A stretch of DNA of 64,000 nt. Origin: Candidatus Altimarinota bacterium. Lineage in GTDB: Bacteria; Patescibacteriota; Gracilibacteria; UM-FILTER-43-11. The stretch is taken from NCBI GenBank assembly GCA_028281045.1, contig JANQKP010000006.1:186001-250000 (forward strand), written 5' to 3'. Below are positions 42,287 through 50,467 of the stretch, piece by piece; position 1 is the stretch's first letter, and every line of letters begins with the position of its first letter. The position numbers and the translations under genes are program-made. A model generated the notes under the pieces. The model had not been told where the DNA came from. It was given only the letters and a program-made list of their open reading frames with translations, and searched no databases.

Positions 42287-44095
42287 ATGGAAAATATACG
42301 TAATTTTTGTATCATCGCGCATATCGATCACGGTAAGTCTACTTTGGCTGACCGATTCCTTGAAATGACTCAAACGCTTTCAAAGCGTGATATGAGTCAT
42401 GGGCAAATGCTAGATACCATGGAGCTAGAGCAAGAACGTGGGATCACCATTAAACTGCAGCCGGTTCGTATGGACTTCAATGGATATATTCTAAATCTTA
42501 TAGATACTCCTGGGCACGTAGACTTTACTTATGAAGTATCTAGATCTCTTGCGGCCTGTGAAGGAGCGATTTTAGTGGTAGATGCCACCCAAGGGATTCA
42601 GGCGCAAACGCTGGCTAATTTATACATGGCTATGGAACATGATCTTAAGATCATTCCGGTGATTAACAAGATTGATATGCCAGCGGCAGAACCAGAGCGG
42701 GTAAAAGCCGAAATTGAAAACACCTTGGCTATTCCACGCGAAGAAATTCTAGAAGTTTCTGCAAAAACCGGACAAGGGGTAGATACCCTTCTTGAAGAAA
42801 TCATTAAAAGAGTACCAAGTCCTTTAGATGGTGGTATTCGCCAACAACTTGAAATCACGAATGATAATGAGGCTAAGGCTCTTGTGTTTGATTCTGTTTA
42901 CGACACGTACCGCGGAGTAGTGTCTTATGTAAGAATGGTGAGCGGAACCTTTAAAAAAGGGGACAAACTTCGCTTTATAAATAGTAAAACCGATATCGAT
43001 GTCAGTGACATCGGATATTTTAGACCTGCTTATGAATCTCAAAAAGAATTAAAACCTGGAGAAGTAGGATTCATTGTTACCGGGCTTAAATCTGTAGGAG
43101 AAGCCCGTGTGGGGGATACGCTTTGGAAAGGAGAAGATATGCTTCAAGCTGAAGCCCTTCCGGGGTATCAAACAGTAACCCCAATGGTTTATGCCGGTAT
43201 TTATTGTGTAGAAGGAGATGATTACCCACAGCTTAGAGATTCTCTTGAGAAATTATCTCTAAATGATGCAGCGCTTTCTTATGAGCCAGATCAGAATCAG
43301 GCCCTAGGGTCTGGATTCCGTTGTGGTTTCCTGGGTCTGCTGCACATGGATATTGTGCAAGAAAGACTAGAGCGTGAATATGATATGGACATCATCATCA
43401 CAGCACCTTCGGTGTCTTACATCGTTCACATGAAAGATGGAACCGATTTAACCATTAGCTCGCCTTCAGAACTCCCAGATGGATCGACTAGAACGGGTAT
43501 TTCAGAGCCATGGGTGAAGATGGAGATTGTATGTCCAAAAGACATGGTGGGTGGAGTGATGAAAACCGTACAAGATCGCCGTGGATTCAATAAAAATCTG
43601 ACCTATATCGATGAAAATAGAACTCTGATTCTATTTGAAATGCCACTAGCGACTCTGATCATCGATTTTTATGATGCGCTTAAGTCTGTGAGCTCTGGTT
43701 ATGCTTCTATGAACTACGATTTCTTAGAATATCGTGAAGAAAATCTAGTGAAATTAGACATTCTGCTTGCTGGAGAAGTGGTGGAAGGCCTAAGTGTTAT
43801 GTGTCATCAAACAGAAGCTCAGACCCTTGGGGGACGCCTTTGTAAAAAATTAAAAGATATTATCCCAAGAGCGAACTTCGCTATTGCGATTCAAGCCGCG
43901 ATTGGTGGAAAAATCATTGCGCGTGAAACGCTTTCTGCATTCCGTAAAGATGTAACCGCGGGATTATACGGTGGAGATATTACACGTAAGCGCAAGCTTT
44001 TAGAAAAGCAGAAGAAAGGGAAGAAGCGCATGAAACAAATGGGGAATGTAACGATTCCACAAGATGCTTTCCAAGCGATTTTGAAAAAGGACTAA
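42287..44095 (+). CDS. lepA: Elongation factor 4 (back-translocase)
   Basis: A 602-residue ribosomal GTPase. G1 AHIDHGKST is near residue 12, G3 DTPGHVDF and G4 NKIDMP follow, and the EF4-specific C-terminal region ends with GKKRMKQMGNVTIPQDAF. Domain order is that of LepA: G domain, II, III, V-like and CTD. It remodels stalled ribosomes under stress. The start ATG has a C-rich leader (CTAACCACT). Confidence 0.97.
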   Translation: MENIRNFCIIAHIDHGKSTLADRFLEMTQTLSKRDMSHGQMLDTMELEQERGITIKLQPVRMDFNGYILNLIDTPGHVDFTYEVSRSLAACEGAILVVDATQGIQAQTLANLYMAMEHDLKIIPVINKIDMPAAEPERVKAEIENTLAIPREEILEVSAKTGQGVDTLLEEIIKRVPSPLDGGIRQQLEITNDNEAKALVFDSVYDTYRGVVSYVRMVSGTFKKGDKLRFINSKTDIDVSDIGYFRPAYESQKELKPGEVGFIVTGLKSVGEARVGDTLWKGEDMLQAEALPGYQTVTPMVYAGIYCVEGDDYPQLRDSLEKLSLNDAALSYEPDQNQALGSGFRCGFLGLLHMDIVQERLEREYDMDIIITAPSVSYIVHMKDGTDLTISSPSELPDGSTRTGISEPWVKMEIVCPKDMVGGVMKTVQDRRGFNKNLTYIDENRTLILFEMPLATLIIDFYDALKSVSSGYASMNYDFLEYREENLVKLDILLAGEVVEGLSVMCHQTEAQTLGGRLCKKLKDIIPRANFAIAIQAAIGGKIIARETLSAFRKDVTAGLYGGDITRKRKLLEKQKKGKKRMKQMGNVTIPQDAFQAILKKD

Positions 44096-44096
44096 T

Positions 44097-44125
44097 TTGA
44101 CTTCAATATTTGTGAGGAGTAGGAT
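44097..44125 (+). promoter_or_regulatory. Promoter of hom
   Basis: TTGACT (44097-44102), 17 bases, TAGGAT (44120-44125), with about 27 bases before the ATG at 44153. Confidence 0.55.
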
Positions 44126-44152
44126 GATCTCTTAATCATTGTCCTCAATTTT

Positions 44153-45325
44153 ATGCGTCAAAAAGTTTTTGTTCTTGGTGCCAACGGTAAAGTTGGTCGT
44201 GAATTCCTTTCACAAGTTAGCTCACTAGATTCTTTTCAAAGTGGTAAGCCACATCCTACTGATATAGTTGGTTTGGCAGACTCTAAACACTTTGGTCTAT
44301 TTCCGGGTGGGGTAGAGCCAGCCAGGTTAAGTAGGCTTGCCGAAGGCAGGCTGCTGCATTATAAGCACAATCTTATCGATATTCGTGATAATTTCAATGG
44401 AGTTATGGGGAGTAGTAATCAGCGGGAAATCATTAAAGCCGTAAATCAAATGGGCTTGGATGGTGATGTTGTATTTGTTGATGCAACAGCAAATCACGAT
44501 GAAATGAGTCGATTCCATTCGAACGTAATTGCTTCAACAAATAATAAGTTGGTCACTGCAAATAAGAACCCAATTGCCCTTGGTGATTATGATGATTATT
44601 ACGAACTTACATCAGATCCAACTCGCTATAAATACAGTGCAACCGTTGGAGCTGGAATTGGAATTGTGCCATGGTTGCATGAAAGAGCTGCCATGAATGA
44701 CACGGTTCGTAAAATGGAGGCTTCTCTTTCAGGAACAGGGGGATTCATTACTACTGAAATTGCCAAAGAAAGACCACTTTCTGAAGTTATAGCTGAGGCA
44801 GTTGAAGAAGGTTATGCAGAGCCAGACTTTAGAGATGATCTGAATGGTCTTGATATTGCTCGTAAGCTAGTGATTATGGCGCGTGAAGCAGGTTACAATG
44901 TAGACATTAAAGATGTTGATATTGAACGCTTCTTGCCAGATGAATACTTTGATGAAGAACTATCAGCTGATGACTGTCTTAATAAAATAGCAGCTGAGTT
45001 TGATCAAGTGATGGCTGCGCGTATTGCAGATGCTAAAAAACGTAAAAAATCAATCAAGTATGTTGGTTCATTTAATATTGTTGATGGTAAGCCTGTGATG
45101 AAAGTTGGGTTCAAAGAATTCGACGAAACCACTCCTTTTGGTCAACTTTCTGGAACTGATAATCGCATTGAGGTAACAACTGATATATACAATCCAGAAA
45201 ACAGCAATATGTATAAGGTGGAAGGCCCAGGAGCTGGTCTAGCAGTTACGGCAGCTGCTATTAGACAAGATCTTTTCACCATTTTACCTATCGTGCGTCG
45301 CAGTTACGCTGTTGCTAGTGTATAA
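44153..45325 (+). CDS. hom: Homoserine dehydrogenase
   Basis: This reduces aspartate semialdehyde to homoserine on the way to threonine and methionine. The 390-residue protein has an N-terminal NAD(P) fold (VFVLGANGKVGREF), the VTANKNPIAL catalytic region, LSGTGGFI, and EPDFRDDLNGLDIARKL, which matches the ThrA C-terminal half. No ACT domain is present, so threonine feedback through ACT is unlikely. It is 390 residues, similar to single-domain forms. It overlaps TAATG with the ribE start region. Confidence 0.85.
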   Translation: MRQKVFVLGANGKVGREFLSQVSSLDSFQSGKPHPTDIVGLADSKHFGLFPGGVEPARLSRLAEGRLLHYKHNLIDIRDNFNGVMGSSNQREIIKAVNQMGLDGDVVFVDATANHDEMSRFHSNVIASTNNKLVTANKNPIALGDYDDYYELTSDPTRYKYSATVGAGIGIVPWLHERAAMNDTVRKMEASLSGTGGFITTEIAKERPLSEVIAEAVEEGYAEPDFRDDLNGLDIARKLVIMAREAGYNVDIKDVDIERFLPDEYFDEELSADDCLNKIAAEFDQVMAARIADAKKRKKSIKYVGSFNIVDGKPVMKVGFKEFDETTPFGQLSGTDNRIEVTTDIYNPENSNMYKVEGPGAGLAVTAAAIRQDLFTILPIVRRSYAVASV

Positions 45326-45333
45326 TGCAGCCG

Positions 45334-45906
45334 ATGTTTACAGGTATCATCCAAAGCGTTGGCAAAGTTAAAGAAGTGACCAAAGAAAAGCTAGTCCTTG
45401 AAGCAAGTGATATTGCTTCAGAGGTTAAGCTAGGGAGCTCTGTTTCGGTAAACGGTTGTTGCTTAACGGTGACCGCTTCAGAAGACGGTCTTTCTTTCGA
45501 TTTCATGCCTGAAACCGCGGCTAAAACAAATATTGGCATGCTTCATCCAGGGGATGAAGTGAACTTAGAACTAGCTATGGCTGCTAGCGACCGCTTCGAT
45601 GGCCACATTGTTTCTGGCCACGTCGAAGCGCTGGGTGAAGTAATAGACATTCAAGAAAAAGAAAACAGTACAATCTTCACCATTTCTATTCCAGAAGATC
45701 TGGTTAAATATGTTGTAGAAAAAGGCTCTATTACGATTAATGGCATAAGCCTTACCGTTATTTCTATAGAAGAAGATGAAGTTTCTGTGGGCATTATTCC
45801 TCACACCCTAGAAAATACAAATTTAAAGGCTTTAAATAAAGGAGATCGTGTTAATATAGAAACAGACATGCTGGCTAAGTATGTAGAAAAACTAACCGCA
45901 AAATAA
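45334..45906 (+). CDS. ribE: Riboflavin synthase alpha chain
   Basis: Riboflavin synthase converts two lumazines to riboflavin plus a pyrimidinedione. It has 191 residues from this start. The protein begins MFTGIIQSVGKV, the family's invariant N-terminus, so I chose ATG 45334; an ATG at 45325 overlaps the hom stop (TAATG) and would add three residues. The two tandem lumazine-binding halves are seen as VNGCCLTV...DFMPETAAKTN and INGISLTVI...GIIPHTLENTN. A TATAAT at 45321-45326 sits seven bases before the ATG, compatible with an extra leaderless mRNA. ribH follows with no gap. Confidence 0.95.
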   Translation: MFTGIIQSVGKVKEVTKEKLVLEASDIASEVKLGSSVSVNGCCLTVTASEDGLSFDFMPETAAKTNIGMLHPGDEVNLELAMAASDRFDGHIVSGHVEALGEVIDIQEKENSTIFTISIPEDLVKYVVEKGSITINGISLTVISIEEDEVSVGIIPHTLENTNLKALNKGDRVNIETDMLAKYVEKLTAK

Positions 45907-46380
45907 ATGGGTCTACACCACATGCTAGAAGATCGGGATTATCCTATTAAAGACGGAGCACGTGTTGCCATTGTGGTGAGTAATTACTATCACGACATCA
46001 CTTTTGCACTTAAAGATAGTGCTAAAGAGGTGCTTTTAAAGCACGGTGTATACGAAGCTAATATCATTGTAAAAGAAGCCCCTGGGGCTTTTGAACTGCC
46101 TTATGAGGCTCAGCAAATTGCTAAAAGGCAAGATGCTGATGTCATCATTGCCTTTGGACTTATTATTAAAGGAGAAACCCCTCATTTCGACTTTGTGGGT
46201 CAAGGAACCACGCAGGGGATTATGGATGTTTCTCTTAAATTTGATACTCCTGTTATCTTTGGTCTTCTGACTACAGATAATATGGAACAAGCTAAAGACC
46301 GTATCGCCGGGGGAACCCGTGGCGATAAAGGTCGTGAATGTGCTTATGCCGCTCTCCATTTACTTTGTGAAGAAAAATAA
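45907..46380 (+). CDS. ribH: 6,7-dimethyl-8-ribityllumazine synthase
   Basis: RibH condenses aminouracil and dihydroxybutanone phosphate to lumazine, the substrate of ribE just upstream. At 157 residues it has normal length. Motifs: VAIVVSNYYHDI at the N-terminus, PGAFELPYEAQQIA, IAFGLIIKGETPHFDFV with the catalytic His, and TPVIFGLLTTDNMEQA. ribA/ribB and ribD are absent from the window, so the full pathway is not seen here; ribF ends at the window start. Confidence 0.95.
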   Translation: MGLHHMLEDRDYPIKDGARVAIVVSNYYHDITFALKDSAKEVLLKHGVYEANIIVKEAPGAFELPYEAQQIAKRQDADVIIAFGLIIKGETPHFDFVGQGTTQGIMDVSLKFDTPVIFGLLTTDNMEQAKDRIAGGTRGDKGRECAYAALHLLCEEK

Positions 46381-46381
46381 A

Positions 46382-46735
46382 ATGGAAAAACTTACTATAG
46401 ATATATCACCAGCAAGCGCAGCAAATACCCAAGTGGTTAAATTCACTGGAGACTTTGATGGTTATGCTAAAGATAACGTAGAAACTTTAAAAAATTTGGT
46501 TGAAAAAACAGAGCCAGGAGCAAATCTAATCTTTGATTTCACTACTATGAATTACCTCAATAGCTACGCTATTGGACATCTAGTGAACTGGTACAATAAA
46601 GTAAAAGAGCAAGGTGGTAAAATTCTTATTGTAGGTGCCAATAAAAACGTAGAAGAGATCTTCAGCGTACTTGGAATAGATAAATTATTTGAAACTTTTG
46701 CCGATATGGCTGCAGCTGAAAATTCTCTAAAGTAA
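46382..46735 (+). CDS. STAS-domain anti-sigma factor antagonist
   Basis: A 117-residue single STAS domain of SpoIIAA/RsbV type. The conserved phosphorylation Ser lies in MNYLNSYAIGHL, preceded by ANLIFDFTTM. Such proteins free a sigma factor by binding a Ser kinase/anti-sigma. The partner kinase is not seen in the window, and the ECF locus 4 kb away uses a different anti-sigma type. I chose ATG 46382 right after ribH, since the earlier ATG lies inside it. Its stop region overlaps the convergent gene by 9 bases. Confidence 0.85.
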   Translation: MEKLTIDISPASAANTQVVKFTGDFDGYAKDNVETLKNLVEKTEPGANLIFDFTTMNYLNSYAIGHLVNWYNKVKEQGGKILIVGANKNVEEIFSVLGIDKLFETFADMAAAENSLK

Positions 46736-47224
46736 GCCACTAAGAAGTTCGATTTTTCTCAATACAGGCATTATATCTGCTAATGTTTTTTTGCGAATAT
46801 AAATCATAGACGAGTGGTAGCCGACATTTTCTGGCCAACTTCCCTCGGGATTTGCCAGGGGAGGTAGGCCATTTATTATTATTTTTTCGTCGCCTTCATG
46901 AACACCTTCTATGGTGCTATAAACAACAAGTCTATAATCCCTAATAATCCTATTCAAGAAATTCAAAATATCTTCAGGTATGCCTTTAATGGCAGTGTTG
47001 TCATGAATATCTGAAGGGATTGAAACAGATAAAATGCCGTTTTCAAAAAATACGCCCCCCTCTTCAATTCTTCCCTTGACGATATTTTGAGCTATTTGAA
47101 AATTATCCAATCCTCCAGAGCGCCCGGATTCTCGGACCAGGGCTTCTATCGCTTGATGTTCAATATCACTCCTCATGCTGCTGAGATTATTCACTCCCTT
47201 CAAGGCTTTTTTGACCTTGTACAA
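46727..47224 (-). CDS. Hypothetical protein
   Basis: A 165-residue protein with no signal peptide or membrane helix. The middle has strand-rich segments (GGVFFENGILSVSIPSD, RLVVYSTIEGVHEG) and the C-terminus IYIRKKTLADIMPVLRKIELL is helical. It overlaps the 47187-47861 gene by 38 bases in another frame and the STAS gene by 9. A later ATG (MRSDIEHQ, at 47176) would remove the first overlap. No family recognised. Confidence 0.5.
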   Translation of the reverse strand: MYKVKKALKGVNNLSSMRSDIEHQAIEALVRESGRSGGLDNFQIAQNIVKGRIEEGGVFFENGILSVSIPSDIHDNTAIKGIPEDILNFLNRIIRDYRLVVYSTIEGVHEGDEKIIINGLPPLANPEGSWPENVGYHSSMIYIRKKTLADIMPVLRKIELLSGLL

Positions 47225-47861
47225 GGTCTTCCACGTGTTTCACGATTTCAAGGAAGACACTTTGCATGAACTCCTTAAGATGATCTATATCGTTATCGAT
47301 ATTAAACTTGTCTAAGTATCTTTTTAAGATGAATGCAGAAAGCTGAATCAGCTGCGAAGAAAGCGATGGTTCTGGCGTGCGGATCACAATGGTTTCCAGT
47401 GTTCTGTGTGGCTTACTTGCCGCTACCGTATCTAGATTGCGAATCCACTGATCAATCACCTCTTTATGTTCTGGTGGCAATGAGCCAAAATCGGCTTGTT
47501 TTTGTAGGGCCTGTCCAGGGTCTACGTTACCTGCTTGCAGGTAAGCTTCAACTTGGGCTGTTGCAGCGTCATCAATTAGTGCAATAATGGCAATAATAAG
47601 CTCACTAGGGATATTTTGCGCAATCACACGTGAAATAAGTAGGAAAAGACCTGTATTTTCTGGTTGCCCTAGAAATTGCACAATAATTCCAGCCAGATCA
47701 CTGTCTTGTTGCTTGGCATGACCCTCTTCTTTTTGCAGTTGTTTTACGGCAGCCTGCGTTTTGCGCATTTCTTCATTGAATTGCTCATCGCTCATTTCGT
47801 TTCCTTCGGAAACCGCGCCACCCATCATTAAATCCTCTAATCCTCCACCTACTTCTGACAT
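47187..47861 (-). CDS. Hypothetical helical protein
   Basis: A 224-residue protein with a glycine-rich front (GGGLEDLMMGG), a polar helix (about 25-50), a hydrophobic stretch (GLFLLISRVIAQNIPSELIIAIIALI) that could be a membrane-active or buried helix, and a helical C-terminal half. No signal peptide or known domain. It lies downstream of rpmA's terminator region and is probably transcribed separately with the next gene (46727-47224). Confidence 0.55.
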   Translation of the reverse strand: MSEVGGGLEDLMMGGAVSEGNEMSDEQFNEEMRKTQAAVKQLQKEEGHAKQQDSDLAGIIVQFLGQPENTGLFLLISRVIAQNIPSELIIAIIALIDDAATAQVEAYLQAGNVDPGQALQKQADFGSLPPEHKEVIDQWIRNLDTVAASKPHRTLETIVIRTPEPSLSSQLIQLSAFILKRYLDKFNIDNDIDHLKEFMQSVFLEIVKHVEDLVQGQKSLEGSE

Positions 47862-47875
47862 AGAATTTTAATATT

Positions 47876-47902
47876 AAAAAAGCATGTACAGTGTACATGC
47901 TT
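47876..47902 (-). terminator. Intrinsic terminator after rpmA
   Basis: AAGCATGTAC and GTACATGCTT form a perfect 10-bp stem with a 3-base loop, followed on the minus strand by T residues. Confidence 0.85.
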
Positions 47903-47921
47903 TCTAGTTTCTATTCTAGGT

Positions 47922-48206
47922 TTACTGCGCTGCAGCAACAATGTTTACGAATTTATCGCGGTATACACGACCATCGTACTTTTTCTGACGTTTTTCAGTG
48001 AATTCAACAACTCCATCACGTGTAGCGTATAGAGTGTAATCTTTACCAGTTTCTACACCCTCTCCAGCAAAAAATTTGTTCCCTTTTTGGCGAACAAGGA
48101 TATTTCCTGCACGTACTTTCTGACCAGCGTAGAGTTTAACCCCAAGGCGCTTAGCTATCGAATCTCGTCCATTCTTTGTTGAACCACCAGCTTTCTTATG
48201 TGACAT
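47922..48206 (-). CDS. rpmA: 50S ribosomal protein L27
   Basis: L27 reaches the peptidyl-transferase centre with its N-terminus. The protein has 94 residues from [16 protein letters not shown], the normal start. An in-frame ATG at 48260 would add an unlikely cysteine-containing extension, so I rejected it. The [19 protein letters not shown] motif and [16 protein letters not shown] are conserved. There is no cleavable Firmicutes-type extension. rplU is not adjacent. Confidence 0.95.
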   Translation of the reverse strand: MSHKKAGGSTKNGRDSIAKRLGVKLYAGQKVRAGNILVRQKGNKFFAGEGVETGKDYTLYATRDGVVEFTEKRQKKYDGRVYRDKFVNIVAAAQ

Positions 48207-48277
48207 AGTGTAAAAATTAGTTAGCGGCAGGATTTTACAGGCTTTTTTACACCTTGGCAAGCACTTTTTACATTCAA

Positions 48278-48306
48278 TTGAGCTTTGTAGTGGAAAATGC
48301 TATAAT
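48278..48306 (+). promoter_or_regulatory. Promoter for the 48330-49106 genes
   Basis: TTGAGC (48278-48283), 17 bases, TATAAT (48301-48306). The ATG is 24 bases beyond the -10, with an A-rich leader. Confidence 0.7.
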
Positions 48307-48329
48307 AGAGGTACAAAAATAAAAATAAA

Positions 48330-48638
48330 ATGCAGACGGAAGACAACATTATCGCAAGTGAAGAGGCTTTTGCTAAAAAAGTACAAGCTGCTTTCGAAAA
48401 ACACTGCGATGAGATCCATCAAAGAGCTAAATCAGAGCTAGAAGCCCTTGCTCCGGACGACGTAGCCGGTAGAAAGGCTGTTTTAGATAAGGAAAAAGCA
48501 GATTTAGATCAAACCGTTTCAGAGCTAAAAGAAGTCATTAGCTTTCAAGAGAAAGCCATGAACGAAAAACTAGAAGCTCTAGACGACCAAAAAGAAGAAA
48601 ACAACATTAATTTAGAGCAGCAGCTCGCCCAAATTTAA
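48330..48638 (+). CDS. Small coiled-coil protein
   Basis: A 102-residue, highly charged protein that appears to be one long helix or coiled coil. No signal peptide, cysteine or known motif. The frames of Ala/Leu/Glu repeat every 7 residues in places (ADLDQTVSELKEVISFQEKAM). It is 18 bases before the 48657 gene, and both share one promoter and end at the 49121 terminator. Function unknown. Confidence 0.6.
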   Translation: MQTEDNIIASEEAFAKKVQAAFEKHCDEIHQRAKSELEALAPDDVAGRKAVLDKEKADLDQTVSELKEVISFQEKAMNEKLEALDDQKEENNINLEQQLAQI

Positions 48639-48656
48639 AACTTAAACCAAAATATT

Positions 48657-49106
48657 ATGGAAGGACAAGAACAAGCAAATCAGGCGGCACAACAAGCCCC
48701 AGAACAACAAGTAGATGCTAATGAGCAAGCAGCAGCTACTCAGCAAACAGCAGAAGATCAAGGTACTGCTCAAACAAATGAAGCCAAACAGGAGGGTGAA
48801 AGCTTCCTTACTCGCTGGTGGAACAAGCTCACTAAGGGTAACCAAGTGATGACCAACATGGCTGAAGGAAAACCTCTAGATCAAGAAGGGCCTACTACTG
48901 TTGCTCAAGCAGAAACAGAGGAGCCACAGCAAGATGGTTATGTAGATAAACTAGCTAAAGGACACCAAGTGATGTCTGACATGGCTGCAGGAACTCCTAC
49001 ACAGGAGCCACCAACTCAAACAGCTGAAACTACCCCAGAAACCACTACAGAAGGTGGAACTGATGTAGCTCAAGCAGAAGCTCCAGAAGAGAAGCCAGGA
49101 GCTTAA
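48657..49106 (+). CDS. Low-complexity protein with a duplicated motif
   Basis: A 149-residue Gln/Ala/Glu-rich protein. Two copies of a short motif stand out: KLTKGNQVMTNMAEGKP (about 60-76) and KLAKGHQVMSDMAAGTP (about 101-117), separated by a disordered linker. Disordered front and tail surround them. The motif could be a repeated peptide-binding or assembly unit. There is no signal peptide. A strong terminator follows 15 bases later. Confidence 0.6.
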   Translation: MEGQEQANQAAQQAPEQQVDANEQAAATQQTAEDQGTAQTNEAKQEGESFLTRWWNKLTKGNQVMTNMAEGKPLDQEGPTTVAQAETEEPQQDGYVDKLAKGHQVMSDMAAGTPTQEPPTQTAETTPETTTEGGTDVAQAEAPEEKPGA

Positions 49107-49120
49107 TTTGAAACCAACTT

Positions 49121-49147
49121 AAAACCCCTCATAGCGAGGGGTTTTTT
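49121..49147. terminator. Bidirectional terminator
   Basis: CCCCTC, five-base loop, GAGGGG, with A4 before and T6 after. It can end the plus-strand pair (48330-49106) and the minus-strand gene at 49153. Confidence 0.85.
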
Positions 49148-49152
49148 GAGTT

Positions 49153-50361
49153 TTACTTTTGACTAACAGCGTCCTTGTGGACCCAGAAGTAACTGTCTTT
49201 GTAGTATTTCCCATTACGTCTTTCACGTATGGTGTAGACTCTTAGTTTTAGATGCTTATCTACAAACTCTTCGGTTTTAGGAACTCTGTACACATTTCCT
49301 TTTTGAATCTTAGCAGCTTTTAGGCGGTTGTCTAAGAATAGGCTAACACGATAAGACTTCGCATTTTCTTTTTCAGGCCATGCGAATTCATAGTAACCAC
49401 TCGTTTCATTCACAAGTTCGATGGCAAAGTCATCTTTTTCAGACTTATCTACAAATCTCAGGTCTGTTTTAACCTCAGGAGTTACCGTTACAATAGACCA
49501 ATCGTTGGCATAGCCCGCTAGGTCTAGAGAGGCAATGTATACATAGTACTTCGTGTAGTCTTTTAGGCGATCTAAAGTGATCTCATTCTTCTTAGAGAAG
49601 TTTAGATTAGGCATTTCACGCCAGTGGTACTCTGCAGGATCTATAAATTTCTTGCTGTAAGAAATGATATAAACCGTATCTGCATCTTTTTGCGCTACAG
49701 GATCCCAGTATAGATAAGCTTCTCCATTTTCTGCCTTGGTCATAATTCCTTTAATGGTCTTGGCTTTGATTTGAGTGGGTTCTATTCCTATCATTTCGGC
49801 AGAATCGATAGAGCAGTTCCCGTGGTGATCTGGAAGGTAAAGGCGCCCACCTTCTAGCGTTCCATTAGGTAAATGGAAGTAGATGGTTTTACCTAGGTAT
49901 TTACGCATTTGATTACATCCATAACCGAATTCAATCATATATTGAACTCCATCCCATATCACAAGGGCATCTTTCGTGCGCAGAAGTCTGTTTTTAGGCA
50001 AGAATCTGTTCACCAAAGTTCCCAAGCTTGTGTAAGGAGTGAAAGAGTGAACAATACAACGTTCGTTGTAAGCCACTTTCATATGTGTGATCTCATCTTT
50101 TTCATTCCACACAATTTTTACAGGACGCTCTAAGCTTAAAGTGCGACATCTAGGACTGTGTTGCACTAGGTATTCTTCTCCAGAGTTTAGGCGCACAATA
50201 GTGTCGTTGTAGGTTAAGTCAAAACGCACCACTTCGGCTTCTTCGGTTTTTCCTTTTTCAGCACGTGGTGTGAACTTTGCGTGTGATGTTGGAACCACAG
50301 CAAAAGTAGCGATTAGGGCTGCAGTTTGGAGGACAGACACAAAACGCTTCAATGATTTCAT
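49153..50361 (-). CDS. Secreted protein with fibronectin-III-like domains
   Basis: A 402-residue protein with a signal peptide (about 1-28, ending SHA). The first part (about 30-190) has paired cysteines (CRTLSL, ERCIVHS) and strand-rich sequence. A fibronectin-III-like unit (about 205-300) ends TKYYVYIASLDLAGYANDWSIVTVTP, and a second (about 310-390) has ESYRV-like YEFAWPEKENAKSYRVSLF. Such domains mediate surface contacts. It has its own sigma-70-like promoter (TTGTGC-16-TAGAAT) upstream. Function not known. Confidence 0.65.
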   Translation of the reverse strand: MKSLKRFVSVLQTAALIATFAVVPTSHAKFTPRAEKGKTEEAEVVRFDLTYNDTIVRLNSGEEYLVQHSPRCRTLSLERPVKIVWNEKDEITHMKVAYNERCIVHSFTPYTSLGTLVNRFLPKNRLLRTKDALVIWDGVQYMIEFGYGCNQMRKYLGKTIYFHLPNGTLEGGRLYLPDHHGNCSIDSAEMIGIEPTQIKAKTIKGIMTKAENGEAYLYWDPVAQKDADTVYIISYSKKFIDPAEYHWREMPNLNFSKKNEITLDRLKDYTKYYVYIASLDLAGYANDWSIVTVTPEVKTDLRFVDKSEKDDFAIELVNETSGYYEFAWPEKENAKSYRVSLFLDNRLKAAKIQKGNVYRVPKTEEFVDKHLKLRVYTIRERRNGKYYKDSYFWVHKDAVSQK

Positions 50362-50420
50362 GATCAGTTTAAATTAAATCGCCCCCATTCTAGCATGAAA
50401 TCATTTGAGCACAAGTTACA

Positions 50421-50451
50421 AAAAAGCCACCGCGATTTGCAGTGGCTTTTT
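50421..50451. terminator. Terminator after the charged-helix lipoprotein gene
   Basis: AAAAAGCCAC and GTGGCTTTTT pair over 10 bp with an 11-base loop, giving T-runs on both strands. It lies 17 bases past the lipoprotein stop. Confidence 0.85.
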
Positions 50452-50467
50452 GATTTAAAGCTAAGAA

